Positions 14,441 through 21,681 of a stretch of 27,848 nucleotides of DNA are shown here, one piece after another. How positions within the stretch are numbered: position 1 is the stretch's first letter; each line of letters begins with the position of its first letter. The notes below the pieces were generated by a model, which saw only the letters and a list, made by a program, of their open reading frames with translations, was not told the origin of the DNA and searched no databases. Location of the stretch: the IMG/VR virus record IMGVR_UViG_3300009431_000110, positions 1 to 27,848 of that record; one strand, written 5' to 3'. Position numbers and translations under genes: made by a program. This DNA is from a virus.

Positions 14441-14470
14441 AAAAGGCGACTCCCCGTGAGGAGAGCCGCC
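14441..14470 (-). terminator. Rho-independent terminator after the capsid gene
   Basis: Minus strand arms GGCGGCTCTCC and GGGGAGTCGCC form an 11-bp stem (two G-U pairs) with loop TCAC, followed at once by TTTT. It lies 34 bases past the capsid gene stop and is the clearest terminator in the window. Confidence 0.8.
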
Positions 14471-14504
14471 CTTCGGTTCGGCTCAGCCTAACCGCTCAAT
14501 GCGA

Positions 14505-15989
14505 CTAGGTCGGCAGGCCGGTGATGGAGATGTCGCAGTAGTACTCGCTCCGGAGCACTCCGCTCGCGTACCGGGTCCGCATGCCCTTCTTGTAGTCCTG
14601 GCTGTCGGGGTCCAGGAACGTCGGGGTCATCTGCAGCGGGATGTAGGGAGCGTAGTACGCGCCTGCATCCATGAAGCTGCGTCCCTTCAGGCCCATGATG
14701 GCTGCCTTGGTCGCCGTCGCGGCGGTCAGGAACGGGTCCTGGTAGATCGCCCACTTGTTCATGAGCGTTCCGGCTCGCATCACTCCGAACTGGCTGGTCA
14801 GGGGACCGTAGCTTCCGGGGTTCTGCGGGTCCACGGGGCCGTAGGGGTCATCCGGGTTGCTGGTGAAGATCGGCCTGTAGTCGCCATGCGTGGTCAGCTG
14901 CTCCATCAGGCCCACGACCTCGGGGGTGCTCACGATGAAGTTCGCCGGGGCGCGCTTGGTGTCCACGTAGATCTTCGCACTGCGAGCACTCAGGATGGTC
15001 AGTAGATTCCTGATCGCGTCCAGCTCACCGACCGCGCCAGTCGGCTTCGCGTAGGCCCAGCTGGAGGTGCTTCCCGCGCCCGTCTTGATCATCTCGATCA
15101 TGGTGCGGTCGATCTCCAGCGCGACCTCATTCGCGATCCCTGCGACCAGCTCGGTCTCGGCCTCGATGCCATGGAACGCCTTCAGGTCGTCCGCGGCCTC
15201 GGCACTCCACACCGCCTTCAGCTTCCGGGTCTCCGCCCGGACCTCGGTCATGCTCAGGGCAATGTTCACCTCGGGAACGTCCGTGTTGCTCTCGGAGTTG
15301 TACCAGTAGGTGACCGTGATGTCCTGGTCTGCATCCGGCGCAGCGTCGAACGTCACCTCGATCGCTCCGGTGGTGTAATTGACGGTTCCACTTCCGCCTG
15401 CGTCGCCCGTGAGCGCTCCTGCACCATCGTCAGTGAAGGTCTCGGTGCCGTCCGTGACCGTCACGCTCCACCCGTTGTCCGCGTCTAGGCCACGAACCGG
15501 GGTCCACTCCAGCGTGCCGCTGAAGGTATCCTCGGAACCATCGCCAGTCCACCCGGTCGGCTGCTCCTCGGGCACCTTCTCCGAGCTGTACCAGTTGTCG
15601 AAGGTCTCGATCAGGTTGTCGTTCGCGCTCACCGATCCCTTGGCGTTGGCGTGCTGGTACTCGTAGGTGAAGACCGCGCCGACAGGGGCCGTCATCGGCT
15701 GCACCGTGAGGATCTCGTGTGCGATCAGGTTCGGGAATACCCGGCGCAGCACCGGGAAGACGTACTTGACGAACGACCCTGCGCCGCTCGCCTGCGTCTC
15801 CTCGGTCATGCCGTCGAGATACTCCAGCTCCGTCTCCAGGAGCAGGGCGGTTACGCCCGCCTTGTGGGGACCCTTGACCCCTTCCAGCAGACTGGCCCAC
15901 TTCCTCTTCAGCTGCCCCACGAATGAGGCGTCGTGAACGGATCGCTTTCCGTTCTCCTGCAGAAACCGCATTTCTCGTGCTTCGGTCAT
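14505..15989 (-). CDS. Major capsid protein, T4 gp23-like, with inserted beta module
   Basis: A 494-aa protein that would form the capsid lattice. Residues 74-110 (VKYVFPVLRRVFPNLIAHEILTVQPMTAPVGAVFTYEY) match the gp23 hallmark in which an 'RR.FPNL.A...VGVQPM..PTG' block opens the HK97 fold. Later 'VALEIDRTMIEMI' and 'ANFIVSTPEVVGLME' also fit. Residues 146-230 hold an inserted beta module (GWTGDGSEDTFSGTLEWTP ... GTVNYTTGAIEVTFDAAPDA) that occurs in the sheath and fibre proteins as well. Glu-rich stretches at 50-65 could be cleaved by the upstream protease, as in T4; that is inference. ATG 15989 has a strong AAAGGAG site, fitting high expression, and a terminator follows. Confidence 0.92.
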   Translation of the reverse strand: MTEAREMRFLQENGKRSVHDASFVGQLKRKWASLLEGVKGPHKAGVTALLLETELEYLDGMTEETQASGAGSFVKYVFPVLRRVFPNLIAHEILTVQPMTAPVGAVFTYEYQHANAKGSVSANDNLIETFDNWYSSEKVPEEQPTGWTGDGSEDTFSGTLEWTPVRGLDADNGWSVTVTDGTETFTDDGAGALTGDAGGSGTVNYTTGAIEVTFDAAPDADQDITVTYWYNSESNTDVPEVNIALSMTEVRAETRKLKAVWSAEAADDLKAFHGIEAETELVAGIANEVALEIDRTMIEMIKTGAGSTSSWAYAKPTGAVGELDAIRNLLTILSARSAKIYVDTKRAPANFIVSTPEVVGLMEQLTTHGDYRPIFTSNPDDPYGPVDPQNPGSYGPLTSQFGVMRAGTLMNKWAIYQDPFLTAATATKAAIMGLKGRSFMDAGAYYAPYIPLQMTPTFLDPDSQDYKKGMRTRYASGVLRSEYYCDISITGLPT

Positions 15990-16001
15990 CGTCCTGCTCC
16001 T

Positions 16002-18020
16002 TTAGATTCCGGCCAGCGTCCTCATGTGTGACATGCTCTGCCCAAGGACTGTACCACCCTCTCCGTTTTCGTGTCGAGACTCTTCCAGCTTTCTGTTTCT
16101 TTCGAACCCACGCTTTGTCCTGGATCGAATCCGTGCGGCTTCCTCATCTTCGTTGATGTTCCGCTCGTCTTCGACGTCCTCCAGGATGCGCGTGACAGCC
16201 TTCTCGTTGTCGGCCTCTTCGATCTTGTCCCACAACGAAACGGCGTCTCTCCGGCCGATGACCTGCCCGGCTGCCTTGTTCCGGGCGTCTAGCACCATCC
16301 CGATCTCCACAGCACGCGCCAGCTTGCCATGAAGCTCGTCGTGACTCTCCTTGAGCTTGCCCAGCTCGTCCTGAAGCTTCTCCTCTCGCTTCTCCGCGAG
16401 GGCCTTTTGTTTCTCGACCTCACCCTTGAACTTTTCGTTCTCGATGTCGGGCTTACCCAACTCCTCGAACATGACGCTCAGGCGGCCCTCCAGCTCGGTC
16501 TCGTCCTTGATCCGGTCGATGGGGCCGAGCATGGTGCGGATTCTCTCCGCCTTCGGGTGACCGGCAAGAGACTCGGTCAGCTTGGCCTCCAGCTTCACGC
16601 GTTCGGCCTTCTGCTTTTCTTCCTCGGTCTCCAGTCGTGCCGTCGCTGTCTCGAACTCGGCATTCCGTACTGCGTCGTCGTAGGCGTCGATCTGGTCCTG
16701 GAGAGTCTGCACCTTCTGGTCGTTGTCGTCAGTCAGGAATGGTCGAATCGCGCCCGCGATCTGCTCCATCACGCCGCGCAGGCGGGCAACGTCCGTATCC
16801 AGCTCCAGCTCTTCACGGATCTCTGCACGAATGGTGTCACGCAAGGACTCCAGCTGCAGCACCAGCTCAGCCGACAGTCGCTCCTTCTCCTCGGCGAGCT
16901 TGACCTGGTAGTCCTCTTCGCCCCCCGTGATCAGCGACGCAATATCCAGCTCGACATCGGGAATCTCATCCTCGACCATGCCAGCTGCCTTCAGCTTGGC
17001 CCGCGCCGGGTTGTACCAGAGCGCGTCGATGATCTGAACGTTCTTCTTGGGACGGTACTTCTCCGCCGCCTGGTCCGCCTTCTTCACGCCCTTGTAGGGA
17101 CCTTCCAGGAGCTTCCCGCCGGGGACGTCGATGTCCACGACTGCGAAGTACGTACCGGGCTTGACCGCCTCCGTGAGGTTCTCCGCTTCCGCCGCCTTCG
17201 TCTTGAGGGACTCGACGTAGGTATTGAGCAACGCTTCAGCGTCTTCGGGCGACAGATCCTCGACCGAGGTTCCCTCGTCCAGGGTCTCGATGACCTCACC
17301 CTCGCACAGCCCGACCACACGGCGAAACGCCTTGGCCTCGCCCTCGTCCAGCTCGGACTTCAGCTCTTCGAGCAGCTCCCCGCGCAGCTCTTCCCGCAGC
17401 TTGCACTGCTGACCCTCACGAAGCGCCTCGACGATCACGTCCGGGATGTCGTCCAGCACCACACCTTCGAAAGTGAGTGCCTGGACCACGTCCTCTTGGA
17501 TGGCTGCGATATCTTCCTGGATGGCCTCGGGGAATACACCCGCTGCTGGGTCTGCAACAAAGTCGTAGGTCTTGAGACGGAAGTTGTCCTGGACGTCCTC
17601 GACGCCGTCTTCTGCCACCTTCGTCGTGCCGACGCCGCGAGATGAAATCCCCACCTCGCACTCAGCCTCCACGATCTTCTTGAAGATGCGTCCGTTGGGC
17701 GTGTCCAGGATCTCGGCCTCGCCGTCCACCGTCCCATCCTCCGCGATCTCCAGCTTGGTGATCACGTGAGATACACGCTTCAGACTCGTTTTGCCCGTAG
17801 ATGGATGATCCAGCTCACCGAACACCCGACGCCGACCGATGCCTTCCTCCAGCCGCTGGAAGTTCGACTCCATGATCGCCTTGGAGTAGCGCCGGTTGTT
17901 CGCCGTCTTCTGCCCACAGTAACCGAAGGGGCCACGAGCGAACCACCTGCCTGTCTTCTTGTCTTCGGTCAGCGTCAGTTTTGCGCTGGTTTCCTCGAAA
18001 AGTGGCTTGACCTCGCTCAT
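16002..18020 (-). CDS. Prohead protease fused to a long scaffold-like domain
   Basis: A 672-aa protein. Residues 1-165 are a T4 gp21-type (MEROPS S77) prohead serine protease: RRVFGELDHP with candidate catalytic His72, and CEVGISSRGVG with Ser126/127, followed by YDFVADPAAGVFPEA. From about 175 the chain is acidic and largely helical to the end, with long coiled-coil stretches near 375-420 and 450-590, resembling the scaffold/core protein gp22. A short beta segment around 285-330 (GTYFAVVDIDVPGGKLLEGPYKGVKKADQAAEKY) separates them. T4 encodes the two functions separately. The enzyme would cleave scaffold and capsid protein in the prohead. ATG 18020 follows the small basic ORF with AGGAG close by, and the capsid gene is next. 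Confidence 0.88.
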   Translation of the reverse strand: MSEVKPLFEETSAKLTLTEDKKTGRWFARGPFGYCGQKTANNRRYSKAIMESNFQRLEEGIGRRRVFGELDHPSTGKTSLKRVSHVITKLEIAEDGTVDGEAEILDTPNGRIFKKIVEAECEVGISSRGVGTTKVAEDGVEDVQDNFRLKTYDFVADPAAGVFPEAIQEDIAAIQEDVVQALTFEGVVLDDIPDVIVEALREGQQCKLREELRGELLEELKSELDEGEAKAFRRVVGLCEGEVIETLDEGTSVEDLSPEDAEALLNTYVESLKTKAAEAENLTEAVKPGTYFAVVDIDVPGGKLLEGPYKGVKKADQAAEKYRPKKNVQIIDALWYNPARAKLKAAGMVEDEIPDVELDIASLITGGEEDYQVKLAEEKERLSAELVLQLESLRDTIRAEIREELELDTDVARLRGVMEQIAGAIRPFLTDDNDQKVQTLQDQIDAYDDAVRNAEFETATARLETEEEKQKAERVKLEAKLTESLAGHPKAERIRTMLGPIDRIKDETELEGRLSVMFEELGKPDIENEKFKGEVEKQKALAEKREEKLQDELGKLKESHDELHGKLARAVEIGMVLDARNKAAGQVIGRRDAVSLWDKIEEADNEKAVTRILEDVEDERNINEDEEAARIRSRTKRGFERNRKLEESRHENGEGGTVLGQSMSHMRTLAGI

Positions 18021-18027
18021 GGACTCC

Positions 18028-18171
18028 TCAGTACTTCCGCCAGCGGATCTTGCTTCTCAGCTCGGTGCGTGCAAGCACGCTCCGATTCTTCCGCCGACCT
18101 CGGACTGTCAACTTCCGCTTCGTCTTCCGGGGGTTGTCGGGATCGTTGGGACGCGCCAATTTGGGCAGCAC
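18028..18171 (-). CDS. Small Arg/Lys-rich ORF with non-ATG start
   Basis: A short frame fills much of the 234-base gap between the 299-aa gene and the protease gene. From GTG 18171 it encodes 47 residues, very basic (RPNDPDNPRKTKRKLTVRGRR ... RSKIRWRKY), stopping two codons before the protease ATG. TTG 18189 with GGGA upstream would give 53 residues; the open frame itself runs further upstream. There is no in-frame ATG nearby. T4 also has small core genes (67, 68) at this place between portal and protease, but no sequence likeness is claimed. Coding is supported by context and coupling only. Confidence 0.45.
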   Translation of the reverse strand: MLPKLARPNDPDNPRKTKRKLTVRGRRKNRSVLARTELRSKIRWRKY

Positions 18172-18254
18172 GTCCTCGATCCCGATCAACTCCCGACGTC
18201 CCGACCTGTACGCCGTCCTACGCTTGCGAAAGCCCTCGGACAGCGCGCCGTCCC

Positions 18255-19154
18255 CTAGTCGTCGGTAGGGTCCGTATCGGGGTCGTCCTCCTCGTCATCG
18301 TCCTCCACCACCATGTCGTACTTGTTGTACTCCTTGAGGGCGGAAGCCGTCATCTTGGAGAACTTCTTGAGGCGCTCGATGGCATCCGCGACGTCCACTT
18401 CACCCTCCAGGAGGGTCTTGTGGTAGCTGTCGATGGCCTCGATGCCCTCGTCCAGCACGCCAGCGATGTCCACATCCTCTTCGGTGCCGAACTCCTCGAA
18501 GAAGTCGGCCAGAAGACGGAACACGTTGTCCGTCCGCTCGGTCGCCTCGACGACCAGCATGGCCAGGTCGTCTCCACTCACCTTGGCCTTGGTGGACTCG
18601 GTGAGTAGATTCCTCAGCTCGCCCGCGACTGCGGACTCACCCATCTTCCGCTCGGCCTTGGCCCTGCGCTTGGCGTAGCGACGACCCTTCGCGGAACGCC
18701 GGTACTTGCGCGCGGTGATGCGACGGGTAGCCTTCTTGCGACGGGCCTTCATCCGAGCCTTGCGACGCTCGCCAACCGACCGCAGCTTCTGCACGGTTCT
18801 CTTCAGCCGGCCACCGACCAGCTTCATGATCATGCGCTGAGCCTCATCCAGCTCCGTGCCCTTGACCACCTCCTCCGAGAGGAGGTTGACGATTGACTGG
18901 AACAGATCCTCTTGGAACTCCTCCTCGTCGTAGTCAATGTACTCGGAGTAATCCTCCAGGATCTTGTTGTAGGTGGTCTCGGCGATGGTGTTGGCAGCCT
19001 CCCCGATGGCCTCCTTCTCGGCCTCGGATAGGTCATCCGGATCGGTGATCGTATCCGTGCTCTCACCCTCGTCGAGGGGCTTGATGCCCGCCATCCCCAG
19101 ATCGATCCCTTCCGTCAGGCCGATGCTCTTCAGCTGTTCCTGCAGGGTCCTCAT
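18255..19154 (-). CDS. Probable prohead core/internal protein with basic centre
   Basis: A 299-aa protein with three zones: an acidic helical N-terminus (residues 1-110), an extremely basic centre near 114-172 (RRKARMKARRKKATRRITARKYRRSAKGRRYAKRRAKAERK in broken runs), and an acidic C-terminus ending in a poly-Asp/Glu tail (EDDDEEDDPDTD). No membrane segment or enzyme motif. It overlaps the upstream gene by ATGA. The position between portal and protease matches where T4 keeps core genes 67 and 68, and the charge pattern suits an internal protein that binds DNA or scaffold. Function is inferred. Confidence 0.75.
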   Translation of the reverse strand: MRTLQEQLKSIGLTEGIDLGMAGIKPLDEGESTDTITDPDDLSEAEKEAIGEAANTIAETTYNKILEDYSEYIDYDEEEFQEDLFQSIVNLLSEEVVKGTELDEAQRMIMKLVGGRLKRTVQKLRSVGERRKARMKARRKKATRRITARKYRRSAKGRRYAKRRAKAERKMGESAVAGELRNLLTESTKAKVSGDDLAMLVVEATERTDNVFRLLADFFEEFGTEEDVDIAGVLDEGIEAIDSYHKTLLEGEVDVADAIERLKKFSKMTASALKEYNKYDMVVEDDDEEDDPDTDPTDD

Positions 19155-19834
19155 GTCCTCGATTCCTCCTTGGCCGCTTCTCGACCGATCTTCGTGATGA
19201 AGGCCGCTCCGATGGTGAAGTCTTCCAACCCATCTGCCAGCATGTCATGTAGACGCGCCAGCTTGTTCAACTCTCCGCGCCCACCTTCCAGTGCGAGGAT
19301 CTTGCGACCGTTGTCTGCGACAGTTGCCGCCCCTTCGGCCAGTGACCCCGCGAAGCCCTGCAAAACCTGTGCAGTGACTCCATCCGGAACGTTCACGTAT
19401 TGATTTGAACCGTCCTCGTGCGCGTTGTCAAGCGTCTTGACAGACTCTGCCACGCTTTCATAGCCGCTAAGAACTTCCTCGAACGACGAAATCACGTCAC
19501 GTCGGTATCGTTCGGGATTCTTGGGCGCATGTTTCGTTCCGAGCACTCGAAATCTTTTCGAAGGGATCGACTCTTGCAACTTTCCGATGCTTCCACGAAG
19601 GAACACTCGGATTTCACGCTCATGCCCCGCGTAGACATCCGACCATCCTGAAGATTTGGATAGCCCCTCAGCCATCTGCCGCGACAATCCCTCGACCGTC
19701 ATCGCGCCGCTCTTTGAGATCCCCTCCCACAACTCCCGCAATCGATTGCGGCTACCGTCCCCGCCCGCTATCGCCTCGACGACCGCCTCTGCCTTCTTCT
19801 TGATCTCCGCGCGTTCTTCTCGAATGTCCGTCAT
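19151..19834 (-). CDS. Unknown helical protein after portal
   Basis: A 227-aa, mainly helical soluble protein of unrecognised family. ATG 19834 with GGAG five bases upstream is preferred to the adjacent GTG at 19837. Charged helices at 1-50 (MTDIREERAEIKKKAEAVVEAIAGG) lead to a mixed centre (GWSDVYAGHEREIRVFLRGSIGKLQESI, RFRVLGTKHAPKNPERYRRDVISSFEEVL) and a helical end (GELNKLARLHDMLADGLEDFTIGAAFITKIG). It is 15 bases from the portal stop and overlaps the next gene by four bases, so it is co-expressed with head genes. Palindrome copy 6 is in the fifth part of the gene nearest the start, read as R-N-R-L-R. Confidence 0.75.
   Translation of the reverse strand: MTDIREERAEIKKKAEAVVEAIAGGDGSRNRLRELWEGISKSGAMTVEGLSRQMAEGLSKSSGWSDVYAGHEREIRVFLRGSIGKLQESIPSKRFRVLGTKHAPKNPERYRRDVISSFEEVLSGYESVAESVKTLDNAHEDGSNQYVNVPDGVTAQVLQGFAGSLAEGAATVADNGRKILALEGGRGELNKLARLHDMLADGLEDFTIGAAFITKIGREAAKEESRT
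19736..19751. promoter_or_regulatory. Dispersed palindrome, copy 6
   Basis: CCGCAATCGATTGCGG, a perfect 16-bp palindrome, lies about 85-100 bases inside the gene after the portal and is read as CGC AAT CGA TTG CGG. Confidence 0.85.
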
Positions 19835-19849
19835 CACAACTCCAGCGTT

Positions 19850-21655
19850 CTACCCTGCGACCTTCTTGAACGACACCTTCTTCGGAGTCGGGTTCCGCTC
19901 TTCCTCGGTCAACAGCTCGGGATTCGCCTCCAGCAAAGCATCGAGCATCCCGTACAGATCGTCTACCTGGGGCTTCGGCTCAAGGGACGAAAGCATGTCG
20001 TCGATCTCGCCTACGTCATTCGAAGGATATTTTGTCGATTCCTCGGGTGACGGCCTGGGCTCTGGCTCAGCCGGCGGCTCTCCTCCGCCCAGCTGTTGCT
20101 CCGGAGTAATCCCAAGGATCTCCGCCTGCTTCTTCTCCCGCTCGGCAAGCTTGACCGCTTCGGCGTCGTCCTCTTCATCCTTCTTACCCTGCATGTCGGC
20201 AATCTCATCCTCGGTAAACCCGAACACGGTCTTGAGGAGCCACTGCCTCGGCACGAAGGTGCTCATCTGCTCTGCCAGCTGGGTCTGCGCCGTTCGTGCC
20301 TCGATCTGCGCCAGCTCGAAGATGCTCGACGGCGACGCCATCTGCACATCCCACTCCACCGCGTGAGGATCAATTCCCAACGCGGCCAGGTGAACTCGGC
20401 AAACCTTCTTCAATCCGTTCCGAAACTCGCGCTGGAGACGAAGCACGGTCCTCGCAAACCGGACATCCTGATTCGCCAGGTTCGACCTTGTGTCCCCGCC
20501 CTCCTGAAGGCCGACGAAGGACGACGACATCTTGAGCGCTGTAAACAGCTTCGACCGGAAGTAGTTCACGTCGTCGAGAGCCTGCCAGTCCGCTCCGCTG
20601 AGTAGATCGATCCGCGTAGACTCCTTGCCGCCCTTCGACGGAAGCCAGAAATCCTCCTGCGCTCCGAGCGGGTTGACCTTGAAATCGATCTTCCCGTCGC
20701 TCGTGATGTATTTCTTCTTCTTGTAGTTGTTCTTGATCTCGTTGACGTAGGCCATCGCCTGCTGAGGCGAGAGATCTCCGCAGTCGATGTAGTACGCGTA
20801 CCTCGCGGGCGACCGCGTCAGCTTGTGCAGCAACACCGCATCTTCTAGCAGTGTCAGCCGCCGCCACACCCATCTCGCGGCTTCGAGGACGCTAAAGCCG
20901 TATATGCTTCGAAGATGCTTCCCACGAAGTCGCCAATGGACCACCTCCCAATCCTCGAAGGGGACCACCTTCGATACATCCGAACTGGCCATCGTTTCGG
21001 AACCTACGGCCCCGGCTCCAAACGGTTTCGACTCTGGCTTCGCCTCCACCGGCTTGGTGACAATCTGTCCTTTGTCGTTGAGTAGTGTCCTGAACTCGCG
21101 AAGCGTCAGCCCTCTACCTGCTGGGTCCTGCACGAACCCTAGCAACCCTCCGCTCTCATCCTCGATCCGCCTCATCGTCGGCGGCGGAAGGAAGTTGAGC
21201 CCGATCACACCTTCCTGGTTGACCAGAATTTCTCCGTAGAGGTTGCCGTACTTGACAAGGGTACGTGTAGCTCCCCACACATCCTCTTCGATCCGCAACT
21301 GCTTGTGCAGCAAGTCGTCCAAGATCTGGCGAACACGCTCGTTCTCGCTCACGACCCAAACCGTCTTCCTTCTCATCAGGTCGATCTGGGTCGAGTCATC
21401 CGCGTACACGTCCACAGCCGCGCTGATTTCTGGAAAATCGTCCATCTCCTCGTAGTCGATATACCTCCCCATCAAGTCGTGTTCGAGGTTGAGATGGCTT
21501 GACAGCTGCTCGTATCCGTAGGCTGAATCTGCGGTCCCCATGCCGATCCGGGCTCCCGCTGGAATACGGCCTCGCCCCGCGTCCAGGGCCTTCTTCTCCT
21601 TGTCTACCGTGAATCGTGCACGGATACGGTCTGCGATGTTGTCCGTCCAGCCCAT
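19850..21655 (-). CDS. Portal protein, T4 gp20-like
   Basis: A 601-aa protein expected to form the dodecameric portal through which DNA is packaged and ejected. Recognisable gp20-type features are the early 'FPEISAAVDVYADDSTQ' helix, the 'RTLVKYGNLYGEILVN' and 'GLNFLPPPTMRRIEDE' wing region, 'EVVHWRLRGKHLRSIYGFSVLEAARWVWRRLTLLEDAVLLHKLTRSPARYAYYID' and the 'ALDDVNYFRSKLFTALKMSSSFVGLQE' clip/crown portion, followed by 'VRFARTVLRLQREFRNGLKKV'. The C-terminal 130 residues are acidic and low in complexity. ATG 21655 has only a modest GGA site; the 25-base gap to the terminase stop holds palindrome copy 7. Length compares with 524 aa in T4. Confidence 0.93.
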   Translation of the reverse strand: MGWTDNIADRIRARFTVDKEKKALDAGRGRIPAGARIGMGTADSAYGYEQLSSHLNLEHDLMGRYIDYEEMDDFPEISAAVDVYADDSTQIDLMRRKTVWVVSENERVRQILDDLLHKQLRIEEDVWGATRTLVKYGNLYGEILVNQEGVIGLNFLPPPTMRRIEDESGGLLGFVQDPAGRGLTLREFRTLLNDKGQIVTKPVEAKPESKPFGAGAVGSETMASSDVSKVVPFEDWEVVHWRLRGKHLRSIYGFSVLEAARWVWRRLTLLEDAVLLHKLTRSPARYAYYIDCGDLSPQQAMAYVNEIKNNYKKKKYITSDGKIDFKVNPLGAQEDFWLPSKGGKESTRIDLLSGADWQALDDVNYFRSKLFTALKMSSSFVGLQEGGDTRSNLANQDVRFARTVLRLQREFRNGLKKVCRVHLAALGIDPHAVEWDVQMASPSSIFELAQIEARTAQTQLAEQMSTFVPRQWLLKTVFGFTEDEIADMQGKKDEEDDAEAVKLAEREKKQAEILGITPEQQLGGGEPPAEPEPRPSPEESTKYPSNDVGEIDDMLSSLEPKPQVDDLYGMLDALLEANPELLTEEERNPTPKKVSFKKVAG

Positions 21656-21669
21656 GAGCTAGTCCATCC

Positions 21670-21681
21670 GCAATCGATTGC
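21670..21681. promoter_or_regulatory. Dispersed palindrome, copy 7
   Basis: GCAATCGATTGC overlaps the last base of the large terminase stop codon and ends 14 bases before the portal ATG, occupying half of the 25-base intergenic gap. Confidence 0.85.

Noticed and set aside
16329-17645. 438-codon open frame on the plus strand
   Set aside because: It is antisense to the coiled-coil part of the protease-scaffold gene; Leu-rich runs arise from complementing Glu/Lys codons.
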